64,000 nucleotides of DNA from the NCBI GenBank assembly GCA_913009895.1, contig CAJVXY010000012.1, positions 1-64,000 on the forward strand. Reading direction: 5' to 3'. The notes beneath the pieces are model-generated. The model was not told where the DNA came from, searched no databases, and saw only the letters and a program-made list of their open reading frames with translations. Positions 1 through 8,830 of this stretch are shown in pieces. Position 1 is the stretch's first letter. The number at the start of each line of letters is the position of its first letter. The DNA comes from an uncultured Acidiferrobacteraceae bacterium. Lineage in GTDB: Bacteria; Pseudomonadota; Gammaproteobacteria; Acidiferrobacterales; SZUA-150. The position numbers and the translations under genes were made by a program.

Positions 1-1198
1 CGGTAGAGGGTGCGTTTGCTGGCGTTCTGTGCCAAACAGCGGTCTCGCTTTGGGCATTGCCGACAAACTGCGGGTTTGCTGGTGTAAAAGTGTTGGATCT
101 TATTCTGCATTTTCCGTGGTTTTCCTAACGGTTTTAACCGTTCTCCCTGGGGGCAGAGGTACGCGTTTTGGGCTTTGTCAAATTGAAAGGCTTGGCGCGG
201 GTAGCGTCCCAAATCCCGAACAGCGGGTATCGGCACATAGGCGGTGATCGTTTGATCTTCGCATTGTTTGAGTTGGTCACTTTCGTAGTATCCGGCATCG
301 GCCACCGCCGTCAGCGCGTCTACCGCCAGGGTGGCTTGGCCTGGGTAGCCATGGGTGAAAGTTGTTGGGAATCATTGCCGTCATTGGTCGCTGCGCTTGC
401 TACGATGAGCTTATGTCTGGCGTCCACTGCGATCTGTACGTTGTAACCCGCAGTGACCTGGCCTCGCTTGCGCAGCAAGCGGGCGTCTTGATCTGTTGTG
501 GATACCTGGGTTTGTCCGCTGGCTTGCAATTGCCTGGCAAGCGCTTGTTTTTCTGCCTGTCTTTCCTGTAGCCGCTGCAGCTTGTTGGCCAGTGCCGGAT
601 CTTCGATCAGACTGCCTGTGCCCGATTCATCATCGTTTTGGTCTTGTTTGGCCAGTTGTTGTTGATAGTCTTCGATCTTCTTGTCCAGTTCATGCAGTTG
701 TTTGTCCAGTTTCTCCTGGGTATAGATGCTTGCTTTGCTGGCATTGCCATTAAAAAAGCTGCCATCAATGCCAACTACCTCACCCCCGAATAAATCCAAT
801 TCTTTGCACATCAAGATAAAGTCTTTATTGGTGGCCTTTAAGGCCCTGGCGTTGTTTTTGCGAAAATCGGCGATGGTTTTGTAGGTCGGTTGAAGCTTGC
901 CCATTAACCAGATCACTTCAAGATTACGGTGCGTTTCGCTTTCCAAGCAACGGCTACTGCGAACTTTATGAATATAGCCATACAAATAGAGTTTGAGCAA
1001 CGAAGCAGGATCATAGGCGGGTTGGCCCCGGGTCGGTTTCCCCAGTGTATTTTGAAAACTCAGTAACGCTAAATCCACTGAATCGACATAGGCATCGATC
1101 ACCCGAACGGGATTATCTTTACCTACGTAATCTTCTATGTGCTCTGGTAGAAAACTTTGCTGCGCTCTGTTCGCAGGTACTTTATAGCGTCTGGTCAT
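1..1198 (-). pseudogene. IS1182-type transposase, frameshifted and cut by the window edge
   Basis: The minus-strand frame from 1198 encodes an N-terminal DUF772-like region and then a DDE catalytic start (VVGIDGSFFN, Asp about residue 145), typical of IS1182-family transposases. That frame stops at 320. Translation resumes in another frame (ATLAVDALTAVADAGYYESD and onward) to the left edge, including the second catalytic Asp (ADAGYY) and a Cys-rich segment (CRQCPKRDRC). The switch lies at about 331-340, where one base appears missing. No A-rich slippery run is present there, so a programmed frameshift is unlikely and the copy is probably dead, unless the base is a sequencing error. The catalytic Glu is beyond the window. 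I could not define the terminal inverted repeats or target duplication on the right side. Confidence 0.85.
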
Positions 1199-1598
1199 TG
1201 TTGTGTTTCCAGCATTGTTTTGGTAGATGTAGAGGTTTGTTAGTATAACAAATACGGTGGAATACTTTCACAGTCTCAGTGCGTACGCTACATACTGATG
1301 AGGGCGTCTGGGCAAGTACTCCGGTTCATTATATTGCCGTTAGAGGAAGCGCCACATAAGGTGGTAATCCAGGTCAGCTCTGATGATCCAGGGACGTAAA
1401 AAATAGCATTAAACAATGCCGTCAACCTAATTTTTGTGAACGAACGTTTACGGGGCGCAGGCCAAGGCGGCGTTGAGTTCAGGAATTATCAGCGCTAGAC
1501 TGTTGATAGTTTCAATCGTATAGATTCTTTTATTCTCTTAAACACGACCATGTCCGTGTTTAAAAGAGTTAGAGATACTATCAGATAGGGATGTTGTT
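1199..1598. other. Gene-free stretch with an inverted repeat before the MMPL operon
   Basis: No credible gene is visible in these 400 bases between the transposase and the MMPL exporter. Just before the exporter there is an imperfect inverted repeat: TAAACACG (1539-1546) pairs with CGTGTTTA (1555-1562), extended by CTCT (1535-1538) with AGAG (1565-1568), and further out by GATAGT near 1505 with ACTATC near 1577. It could be an operator or a 5' leader structure for the exporter operon. Positions 1432-1457 match 24 of 26 bases of a stretch inside the downstream outer-membrane gene (5288-5313), possibly a relic of a duplication. Confidence 0.5.
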
Positions 1599-3950
1599 AT
1601 GCGCAAGCTGGTCGAACAAGTTGTCCCGGATTATGCTCGCTGGATTATACGTTGGCGTTGGCTGGTAGTAATTGGAAGTCTGGTTGCAGTTGCTGCTGCC
1701 GGTTATGGTTTACGTAATTTTGCATTCACTGCCGATTACAAAGTTTATTTCGGAAAAGACAATCCCGAACTCATCACTTTTGAAAAATTCGAGAAAACTT
1801 ATACCAATACCGAGAATATTCTTTTTGTCCTCCAGCCGAAGGATAAAAATGTTTTTACCCCCAGGACCCTGGAGATCGTCAAGCAACTGACCGAAAAGGC
1901 CTGGCAAATACCTTATGCAATTCGTGTTGACTCACTCACTAATTACCAGCATACCGAGGCCAATGGCGATGATTTGACGGTGGCCGACCTGGTGGCAAAA
2001 CCGCAAGCATTGAACACTGCTGACCTGACCAGGATCAGGGCCGTGGCACTTAAAGAACCGGCACTGGTGGGGCGCATGATCGCCTCTAATGGCGCCACCA
2101 CTGGCATTTCGGTGACGCTGCAATTTCCCGGCACAGACCACACTGGCCACTTGCCTGAGGCAGTGGCCTATGCAGAAAAACTGACGGCGGAGCTGCGCGC
2201 CGCCCATCCCGATCTGAGGGTGGCTCTCACCGGCATTTCCATTTTCAGTGCAGCGGAAATCCAGGTCAGTGAATCGGACTCTTACATCCTGGTACCGGTG
2301 ATGTACGGCCTGATGATCACGCTCCTGCTGCTGCTCTTGCGCTCGGTTTCCGGTACCGTGGGCACACTGCTTGTTGTAAGTTTGTCGGTCGTTACCGCCC
2401 TTGGTCTCATGTCATGGTTCGGTCTTAAAATGAATGCCTCGACCGCATTGGCACCAATTATTATTCTTACGCTCGCTATCGCCGACAGTGTCCACATCCT
2501 GTTAACCACCTTTGATGAAATACGTGCTGGTCGTTCAAAAAATGATGCCCTGGTAGAAAGTCTGACCATTAATGCCGAACCGGTATTTTTGACTATGTTA
2601 ACCACAGGCATCGGGTTTTTCAGTCTTAATTTTTCTGATTCACCGCCATTTAATGATCTTGGTAATATCACTGCCATCGGTGTTATTGCTGCCTGGATAT
2701 TCTCCATGACTTTCCTGCCAGCACTGATGTCGATCCTGCCGTTGCGAGTACGGCCGACTACCAGTGACCGACGTCTGGCCATGGATCGCTTCGGCGATTT
2801 CGTAGTCGGTCGTCGTGTGCCCTTATTCTGGAGCATGATGGTTGCAAGTCTTGTAATTATAGCCTTTATTCCCCGTCTCGAACTGGATGATCGGTTCATA
2901 AAGTGGTTTGATGAAAGTGTCCCGTTTCGTGTTGATACGGATTTCGCCACTGCTAATCTTACAGGCCCTTATGTGCTGGAGTATTCCATCGACTCCGGCG
3001 AGGCCGGAGGGATTTCTGAACCCGAATATTTGCAACAACTGGAGACTTTTACCACCTGGTTGCGGGCACAGCCCGAGATTACCCATGTCAACAGTTTCAC
3101 CGATGTCATGAAGCGGCTCAACAAATCCATGCACGGTGATGACCCCGGCTGGTACCGGTTGCCCGACAAGCGCAATCTGGCGGCCCAGTATCTATTATTA
3201 TACGAAATGTCTCTGCCCTATGGTCTTGATCTCAATAGCCAGATTGATCTGGGTAAATCGGCAACGCGGCTAACGGTGACCCTGGACACCATTCCGCAGA
3301 AAAATATTATCGAGGTGATAAAGCGTAGTGAAATTTGGCTAACGGAAAACGTGCCGCCAGCCATGCAGGCCAGGGCAACAGGCACTATCGTTATGTTCGT
3401 GAATCTTGCGATCCGGAATATTTACAGTATGTTGGGCGGGACAGTCCTGGCTTTTGTATTGATTTCCCTAACGCTGATGTTTGCCCTGCGTAGTATTCGC
3501 CTGGGCCTGATTAGCCTGATTCCAAACTTTCTGCCGGTATTGATCACCTTTGGGTTGTGGGCAATTTTTGTTGGCGAGATCGGTATCATTGCCTCCATGA
3601 TCACGGCCACCAGCATGGGACTCATCGTTGACGATACGGTCCACATACTCAGCAAGTACCGGCGTGCCAAACGCGCCCATAACCTTGGCACCCACGATGC
3701 CATTCGCTACAGCTTTTCCCATGTGGGCAAGGCTTTGTGGGTGACTACCCTGATTATGGTGGCCGGTTTTTCGGTGCTGGCCTTTTCCAGTTACAAACTC
3801 AATGTCGACATGGGTGTGCTCACTACCATGGCCGTTGGTGTGGCCCTGGTGATGGATTTTCTGTTACTGCCATCTTTATTAATGTACATGGACAAAGACA
3901 AACAATGTAACTGTGTCACATGCCGGGAGAAACATCTTGCCGCAACATGA
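1599..3950 (+). CDS. MMPL/RND-superfamily exporter
   Basis: This 783-aa inner-membrane protein has the duplicated layout of RND/MMPL exporters: one N-terminal membrane helix (about residues 20-38), a large periplasmic domain, five membrane helices, then a second copy of the same arrangement. Both helix bundles carry the acidic membrane motif expected for proton coupling, ILTLAIADSVHILL in the first half and GLIVDDTVHILSKY in the second. At about 780 aa it matches the family of putative lipid or hydrophobic-compound exporters rather than the longer AcrB-type drug pumps. The C-terminus ends in an unusual C-x-C-x2-C cluster (CNCVTC). It heads a tight operon with a LolA-like protein and an outer-membrane protein, which suggests a transport path across the envelope. 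The substrate cannot be read from the sequence. An inverted repeat upstream may regulate it. Confidence 0.9.
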   Translation: MRKLVEQVVPDYARWIIRWRWLVVIGSLVAVAAAGYGLRNFAFTADYKVYFGKDNPELITFEKFEKTYTNTENILFVLQPKDKNVFTPRTLEIVKQLTEKAWQIPYAIRVDSLTNYQHTEANGDDLTVADLVAKPQALNTADLTRIRAVALKEPALVGRMIASNGATTGISVTLQFPGTDHTGHLPEAVAYAEKLTAELRAAHPDLRVALTGISIFSAAEIQVSESDSYILVPVMYGLMITLLLLLLRSVSGTVGTLLVVSLSVVTALGLMSWFGLKMNASTALAPIIILTLAIADSVHILLTTFDEIRAGRSKNDALVESLTINAEPVFLTMLTTGIGFFSLNFSDSPPFNDLGNITAIGVIAAWIFSMTFLPALMSILPLRVRPTTSDRRLAMDRFGDFVVGRRVPLFWSMMVASLVIIAFIPRLELDDRFIKWFDESVPFRVDTDFATANLTGPYVLEYSIDSGEAGGISEPEYLQQLETFTTWLRAQPEITHVNSFTDVMKRLNKSMHGDDPGWYRLPDKRNLAAQYLLLYEMSLPYGLDLNSQIDLGKSATRLTVTLDTIPQKNIIEVIKRSEIWLTENVPPAMQARATGTIVMFVNLAIRNIYSMLGGTVLAFVLISLTLMFALRSIRLGLISLIPNFLPVLITFGLWAIFVGEIGIIASMITATSMGLIVDDTVHILSKYRRAKRAHNLGTHDAIRYSFSHVGKALWVTTLIMVAGFSVLAFSSYKLNVDMGVLTTMAVGVALVMDFLLLPSLLMYMDKDKQCNCVTCREKHLAAT

Positions 3951-3975
3951 TCACGCCATAAGGAGGGCATATGTT

Positions 3976-4779
3976 ATGAATAAATTAATTATGATACTTG
4001 TTGCTGCATTTGTATTGCCATTACTGGTTCCGGTTTTGGCCGGGGCAGCCGAGGATCCCGTGGCCAAAGGCGAAGCTATTGCCCGCGAGTGGGATCGTCG
4101 CGATCGCGGCTATGGTGATACCAGTGCGACCATGAAAATGATTCTGGAAAACCGCCAGGGGCAAACCAGTGAACGGAAAATGCGTATTCTCTTTCTTGAA
4201 GTGCCTGACGAAAACGATGGTGACAAGTCCATGGTGGTGTTTGATTACCCCCGCGATATCAAGGGCACGGCATTATTGAGTTATTCTCATATACTGAAAC
4301 CTGATGATCAGTGGCTCTATCTTCCGGCTTTGAAGCGTGTCAAGCGTATTTCTTCCAACAACAAGTCCGGCCCCTTCATGGGCAGCGAGTTTGCCTATGA
4401 AGATATTAGCTCACAGGAATTAAAAAAGTTTCAATACAAATGGTTGCGCGATGAAGCCTGCGACAAGTCTGTGTGTTTTGTGCTGGAACAACGCCCGTTG
4501 TATGAGAATTCCGGTTATACCCGTCAAGTTGCCTGGTATGACAAGGAGACGTATCGCCTGCAGCGCGTCGATTATTATGACCGCAGGAATGCGTTGCTGA
4601 AGACGCTTATTTTCAGCAAGTATCAACAACATTTGGGTAAATACTGGCGTGCCCACGACATGTATATGGTTAATCAGCAGACGGGCAAAAAAACCAGGTT
4701 GATTTATGAAAAACTAAAGTTCAAAAGTGGACTGACAGAAAAAGACTTTACCCAAAGCAGTCTGAAACGTATGCGTTGA
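3976..4779 (+). CDS. LolA-like outer membrane lipoprotein-sorting family protein
   Basis: The 267-aa product has a signal peptide (MNKLIMILVAAFVLPLLVP, cleavage near AGA) and is predicted periplasmic. The body (HILKPDDQWLYLPALKRVKR, then a SGPFMGSEFAYEDIS segment) is typical of the LolA-like family (Pfam LolA_like) found next to MMPL exporters. Members are thought to carry hydrophobic cargo with a LolA-type fold, but they are not the housekeeping LolA. I chose the ATG at 3976 because it gives a clean signal peptide and follows AGGAGG (3961-3966). An upstream in-frame start would overlap the exporter gene. The gene lies 25 bases after the exporter and 10 bases before the outer-membrane protein gene, so the three are very likely co-transcribed. 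Confidence 0.85.
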   Translation: MNKLIMILVAAFVLPLLVPVLAGAAEDPVAKGEAIAREWDRRDRGYGDTSATMKMILENRQGQTSERKMRILFLEVPDENDGDKSMVVFDYPRDIKGTALLSYSHILKPDDQWLYLPALKRVKRISSNNKSGPFMGSEFAYEDISSQELKKFQYKWLRDEACDKSVCFVLEQRPLYENSGYTRQVAWYDKETYRLQRVDYYDRRNALLKTLIFSKYQQHLGKYWRAHDMYMVNQQTGKKTRLIYEKLKFKSGLTEKDFTQSSLKRMR

Positions 4780-4789
4780 TATTTATTAC

Positions 4790-6049
4790 ATGATCCTGCT
4801 TATGAGGTCCGCGACATATTTATTGATAATCATGGCTATCTTCTCAAAATCAGCGATGGCCGTGGAGTTCGCTGGTTGGGCCGAGCTGGAAGGTAAATAC
4901 TTTCCAAACGAACCACTATACGAAAGGCAACAACAGCACAGTGCCTCGGCCGCCATCCAGCCTGAAATCTATCATGCATGGACGAGCGGGAGCTCGTTTA
5001 CCTTTGTTCCTTTTTACCGTTATGACAGTGCCGACGATCAACGAACCCACTTTGATATCAGGGAGGCCATGTTTCTCCTGCCCAGGGAAAATTATGAGCT
5101 AAGGGTTGGTGTTGGCAAGGTCTTTTGGGGTGTAACAGAAGCCAGTCATCTCGTTGATATTATCAATCAAACTGACCTGGTTGAATCGCTCGACGGGGAA
5201 GAAAAACTGGGTCAACCAATGGTGAATCTTGGCTTGCTGGCTTATCAAGAAACCCTGGGTGTCATGGATTTTTTTGTGCTTCCCTATTTTCGTGAACGAA
5301 CGTTTCCGGGGCGTGGCGGGCGTTTGCGGTTTGATCCTTATATTGATGTTGAGAATGAGGCGGAGTACGAACATAGTGCCAGGCAGCGCCATATCGATTA
5401 CGCATTACGTTACAGCAATACCTTTGACAGGCTGGACGTGGGTATTTCCCACTTTTATGGAACAAGCCGGGAGCCCGCCTATTTACCGAAGTTTGATGCC
5501 AATGGAAACCTGAACATCATTCCCTTTTATGAAATCATTAACCAGACCGGTCTTGATTTGCAATATGCCGGCGACGCCTGGTTATGGAAACTGGAAGCCA
5601 TTTACCGCAGCGGTTACGAAAACGGTAGTTATTATGCCGCTGACGCTGGTCTTGAATACACATTTTCAGGGACTGGTTTGGGTGGCATGGATCTTGGTCT
5701 GATCGTAGAGTATATGTACGACAGCCGGGATTTTGACGTGGATATAGCAACACTTATAACCAGCGGTTATATCGGCAGTCAATTTAATACCTTTCTTAAT
5801 AATGACTATATGATTGGATTACGCTTGGCATTTAACGACGAGGCCTCGTCCGAGATTCTGACAGGAATCATTCGGGAGGACCTCGACAACCATGCCTCGG
5901 TCTTTCAGTTAGAAGCGAGCCGCAGAATCGGTGGCAACTGGAAAGCGGAACTGGATGCCTACATATTCATCGGTGCCAACAAAGACCCGTTGCTGGATTT
6001 TCTGCGTAAGGACAGTTTTGTCCAGCTGGCACTGAAGTATTATTTCTAA
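4790..6049 (+). CDS. Predicted outer-membrane beta-barrel protein (DUF1302-like)
   Basis: The 419-aa product starts with a signal peptide (MRSATYLLIIMAIFSKSAMA). It continues with alternating amphipathic strands rich in Tyr, Phe and Gly and ends in an aromatic residue (LALKYYF), as outer-membrane barrels do. The segment VGKVFWGVTEASHLVDIINQ, and FRERTFPGR further on, resemble proteins of the DUF1302 type that accompany MMPL/RND exporters. ATG codons at 4790 and 4802 are both possible starts. It is the last gene of the exporter operon and is the natural outer-membrane partner, either as a channel or as a receiver of exported lipid. The family assignment is by recognition of motifs and context, so the specific family is less certain than the barrel prediction. 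Confidence 0.75.
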   Translation: MILLMRSATYLLIIMAIFSKSAMAVEFAGWAELEGKYFPNEPLYERQQQHSASAAIQPEIYHAWTSGSSFTFVPFYRYDSADDQRTHFDIREAMFLLPRENYELRVGVGKVFWGVTEASHLVDIINQTDLVESLDGEEKLGQPMVNLGLLAYQETLGVMDFFVLPYFRERTFPGRGGRLRFDPYIDVENEAEYEHSARQRHIDYALRYSNTFDRLDVGISHFYGTSREPAYLPKFDANGNLNIIPFYEIINQTGLDLQYAGDAWLWKLEAIYRSGYENGSYYAADAGLEYTFSGTGLGGMDLGLIVEYMYDSRDFDVDIATLITSGYIGSQFNTFLNNDYMIGLRLAFNDEASSEILTGIIREDLDNHASVFQLEASRRIGGNWKAELDAYIFIGANKDPLLDFLRKDSFVQLALKYYF

Positions 6050-6077
6050 AAGATATTATGGTGCTGGCAGGCACGAC

Positions 6078-6109
6078 TTGACATGTTACTGACACATATC
6101 TTTTACAAT
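6078..6109 (+). promoter_or_regulatory. Possible sigma-70 promoter for the DUF2933/YHS genes
   Basis: TTGACA at 6078-6083 is a consensus -35 box. Seventeen bases later lies TTTTAC (6101-6106), and TACAAT (6104-6109) is at a 20-base spacing. The -10 box is therefore ambiguous. It is the best promoter-like sequence in the 183 bases between the outer-membrane gene and the small DUF2933 gene. Confidence 0.35.
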
Positions 6110-6232
6110 TGCGTTGTGAGTTTAAGTGTCTAAGAAGCGTAATTGCGGGAATCTTGCTGGATACAAGCGTCATTGGCGGACTTTTTTCTTAACAAACCAG
6201 GAGAAAGTAATGAGATGGCTAACGGAGAAATA

Positions 6233-6382
6233 ATGGAATGGCTAATAGAGAACTGGATTTGGGTGCTGGTCGGTATAGCATTTTTTGCCCTGCATTTTCT
6301 GGGTCATGGTCGTCATGGTAAACACAGAAAACAGGATGAACCAGACAAGCAAACAGGTCATCGGGATAAACAAGACCATTAG
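6233..6382 (+). CDS. DUF2933 small membrane protein
   Basis: This 49-aa protein has one membrane helix (NWIWVLVGIAFFALHFLGHG) followed by a His-, Gly- and Lys-rich tail (GHGRHGKHRKQ). This is the pattern of DUF2933 proteins, which often sit beside heavy-metal (copper) handling genes and YHS-domain genes. The function is unknown. I chose ATG 6233 because family members start MEWLIENW and GGAG lies five bases upstream. An in-frame ATG at 6215 with AGGAGA upstream is an alternative that adds six residues. A YHS-domain gene follows 66 bases downstream. Confidence 0.75.
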   Translation: MEWLIENWIWVLVGIAFFALHFLGHGRHGKHRKQDEPDKQTGHRDKQDH

Positions 6383-6448
6383 CGAATAAATGCTAGCGTA
6401 AACCAGCATCACCGGCGTTTTATGCTTCAAATTTTCAAGGAGAAAACC

Positions 6449-6622
6449 ATGAAAGCGCAAAACAGTGAATACGAACAGAACCATAAGGACCCGGTTTGCG
6501 GAATGGAAGTCAGCCACGACGCAGCAGGCGAAGAAATTATATATCAGGATAAGACTTACTACTTTTGTTCCGGTGCCTGCCGGGAAATATTTGAGACGGA
6601 ACCCGAGAAGTACATTCATTAG
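6449..6622 (+). CDS. YHS domain protein
   Basis: The 57-aa product is essentially one YHS domain: DPVCGMEV near the N-terminus, then TYYFCSGACREIFETEPEKY. The three cysteines and the Tyr/Phe pattern are those of the metal-binding YHS (TRASH-like) domain seen at the end of copper P-type ATPases and as stand-alone proteins. The start at 6449 is supported by AAGGAG eight bases upstream. Its neighbour is a DUF2933 gene, a pairing common in metal-resistance loci, so a role in metal binding or sensing is a fair inference. No transporter for a metal is seen next to it. Confidence 0.85.
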   Translation: MKAQNSEYEQNHKDPVCGMEVSHDAAGEEIIYQDKTYYFCSGACREIFETEPEKYIH

Positions 6623-6670
6623 TCCTGTCAGTGTAGTTCAGTCAAGACCAGACCACCAGGACCATGGCTT

Positions 6671-6693
6671 ACAGGCTGTGTTTGGCAGCCTGT
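6671..6693 (+). terminator. Hairpin after the YHS gene, possible terminator
   Basis: ACAGGCTG (6671-6678) and CAGCCTGT (6686-6693) form a perfect 8-bp stem with a seven-base loop, 48 bases after the YHS stop codon. The following bases (GCCTTGTTATT) are only moderately T-rich, so termination is plausible but weak. Confidence 0.45.
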
Positions 6694-6841
6694 GCCTTGT
6701 TATTCGAGCTGAGCCTCCAAAATTACCGTGGTATTCCCATTTTACTCCTGAAAGAATGCACGACTGTTATTGGTTGCAACAGCCTGTTAATGCAAGATGC
6801 TTAATTCAAACAATAAAGTTAATAAGACAAAGGAAGGAAAA

Positions 6842-7372
6842 ATGAAGAAAAATATTTTTTACATGCTCTTGATTAGTTTTTCATTACTGGCAGGTTGCAC
6901 AACGGTCCCTACAGATGATATTAAAATTGAAGCTGTGGCCGATGAGAATGTTAATTTTAGTACTTATAAATCCTACGCCTGGGTAGGAGCAGTGGGCATT
7001 CTTAAAGATCCGGAAGGTAAGTGGAAGCAGCCAAAGTTCGATATTGATAAAGAAATCCAGTTTTTAATGGATCGTGAATTTAGAAAAACTGGCTTGACGG
7101 AAACGTCCAGCGATCCAGACATGCTTGTCGCATACGCTTTGGGTGTCGACATGTCTGCACTCAAGATTAAAGATGATCCAAAAACGAAGTCACCAATTCT
7201 TAAAAATGTTCCAAAAGGGGCCTTAATCGTTGTTGTAGTTGATGCAAAGACGGGTTATGCAATATGGATTGGTCAGGCAAGTGCGAAAATTAAACAAAAC
7301 CCGGACATGAAAATTGCTAAAGGACGACTGGATTATGCGATAACACAAATAATTAAAAAGATGCCCAGGTAG
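6842..7372 (+). CDS. DUF4136-type lipoprotein
   Basis: The 176-aa product begins with a lipoprotein signal (MKKNIFYMLLISFSLLAGCT, lipobox LAGC). The mature part begins with FSTYKSYAWV, followed by a predicted helix (DKEIQFLMDREFRKTGL) and a YALGVD segment. This is the layout of the DUF4136 domain, an envelope lipoprotein family of unknown function. The strand near the end (ALIVVVVDAKTGYAIWIGQA) also fits. The ATG at 6842 follows AAGGAAGG. An in-frame ATG at 6797 would place residues before the signal sequence and is unlikely. A clear terminator follows. Confidence 0.8.
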   Translation: MKKNIFYMLLISFSLLAGCTTVPTDDIKIEAVADENVNFSTYKSYAWVGAVGILKDPEGKWKQPKFDIDKEIQFLMDREFRKTGLTETSSDPDMLVAYALGVDMSALKIKDDPKTKSPILKNVPKGALIVVVVDAKTGYAIWIGQASAKIKQNPDMKIAKGRLDYAITQIIKKMPR

Positions 7373-7408
7373 TTTTTTTCGGTAGAAAATTATTTAAGCA
7401 ATATTAAC

Positions 7409-7438
7409 CCCGCTATGTGACAGTGTAGCGGGATTTTT
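7409..7438 (+). terminator. Rho-independent terminator after the DUF4136 lipoprotein gene
   Basis: CCCGCTA (7409-7415) pairs with TAGCGGG (7426-7432) and is followed by ATTTTT. It lies 36 bases after the stop codon and ends the plus-strand unit before the convergent flavoprotein gene. Confidence 0.8.
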
Positions 7439-7463
7439 AGTGCATATTTTTTAATTGTAAAAT

Positions 7464-8645
7464 TTAAAAAAATCTAAGGTAGAGTATATAGAGCTTTTCA
7501 AATGAATTTTTAACCTTAACGAGAAACTTTGATCGTCGTGGAAAGATATTCCAGAACGGCGGTTTGTTGTCGCTGGACATGTGCATCCACATACCGTCGT
7601 TCTCCATGTTTAATATACAGGACAGTTCATAGCGATAAGTGGCAACAGGTTCTTTGTTATTTAGTACGTCATTCATATTCTTTGCAACGGCCTGCGAACG
7701 AAGTTGCGCCATGTGTGCCTGGTGTGGCACCCATTGAGGGGGATTTTCGTGGCTGGCGCAGTCACCCGCCGCAAATACATTTAATAGGCCTTTGACCCGG
7801 CCATATTTATCCACATCAACATGACCGCCTGGGGAAACGGTTATGCATGATTGTTGTAACCAGCTTGCGCCTGTTATACCGGGAGAATAAAGCACCAAAT
7901 CTGCTTTGCGGATACTCCCGTCTTTATCTTTCAGACCGCCTTTGATAAATTCGGCCGGTTCATAACCGTAATCCAGGATTATGCCGCGTTCCTGCAAGCG
8001 ATCGGTAATAGAGCCCGTTTCACCGGGTTTTCTATTGGGCGAAAAAAAATGAATTTCAAATTTATCCCGCACGCCTTTTTCCTTTAAAGCAAAGTCCAGC
8101 AAGCAGGCGCACTCATATATTTGACCGGCACGGCCCGCCACAAACCCATCCTGCTTATTGATTTTAAATCCAATGTAAATAATACCGGAAGTCATTGATT
8201 CCAGCTTAGCCATAAACTTGTCCATCTCGTCGGGACCATGGCAGGGAGAATAGGTGTGTGCTTTTGTGCCGGGAATATCATTATCCAGAAATGCCGGGCC
8301 AATACCCAGAAATAATGCATCATTTTCGTATGACCCATTTTTAGTAATGACTTTCCGGCCATCATTTTGTACATCAACCACTACATCGTTTATAAATTTA
8401 ATATTTCGGCGTCGCAAAAATGGACGAATATCTGTGAGCACGCTTTTTTTGTTTTTCTTGCCTGTGATAAATTCCGGGATTGATGGAAAATAGGTAAAAA
8501 CACCATTACCGATAAGTGCGATATCGTATCGCGCTATTATTTTTCGGAAAAAAAACGTAAAAAATGGATATACTGGAAATAGTAAATACTGAATTAAAAA
8601 TAATGAAGCAAAACCATTTCCGACAATTGTTATTTTTTTCCTCAC
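7464..8645 (-). CDS. FAD-dependent pyridine nucleotide-disulfide type oxidoreductase
   Basis: This 393-aa protein starts with an FAD-binding Rossmann motif (ITIVGNGFASLFLI). It has a central segment with ALFLGIGPAF and ends with a second FAD motif (VFAAGDCAS). This order is that of the Pyr_redox_2 family, which includes sulfide:quinone reductases and type II NADH dehydrogenases. Two cysteines lie in the middle (YECACLLD), but I cannot assign the redox cysteine pair of sulfide:quinone reductase with confidence. The C-terminal region is rich in aromatic and basic residues, which could favour membrane association. The start is GTG at 8645, with GGGGAAG upstream. It is convergent with the DUF4136 gene and has no obvious operon partner. 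Confidence 0.75.
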   Translation of the reverse strand: MRKKITIVGNGFASLFLIQYLLFPVYPFFTFFFRKIIARYDIALIGNGVFTYFPSIPEFITGKKNKKSVLTDIRPFLRRRNIKFINDVVVDVQNDGRKVITKNGSYENDALFLGIGPAFLDNDIPGTKAHTYSPCHGPDEMDKFMAKLESMTSGIIYIGFKINKQDGFVAGRAGQIYECACLLDFALKEKGVRDKFEIHFFSPNRKPGETGSITDRLQERGIILDYGYEPAEFIKGGLKDKDGSIRKADLVLYSPGITGASWLQQSCITVSPGGHVDVDKYGRVKGLLNVFAAGDCASHENPPQWVPHQAHMAQLRSQAVAKNMNDVLNNKEPVATYRYELSCILNMENDGMWMHMSSDNKPPFWNIFPRRSKFLVKVKNSFEKLYILYLRFF

Positions 8646-8830
8646 AACGCTTCCCCGTTCATTAATATGGAAAACAACTAGTCTAACTGCAGTTTTTCAG
8701 TATATAGTAAATATTATAAGGGTGGAATACCATATGGAATAACGGCATCAAATATAACATTTAGTAATATATCAGGAGTGTGTTTAAGATGAGGCGGGCG
8801 GAAGTAAAATTACGATATTACTGTATGATA

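Noticed and set aside
320-350. Programmed frameshift in the transposase
   Set aside because: No A-rich or other slippery run is present at the switch, and IS1182 transposases are normally made from one frame. A base loss is simpler.
2282-2950. 222-codon open frame on the minus strand
   Set aside because: It lies fully inside the MMPL exporter gene, has no recognisable sequence and is an antisense shadow.
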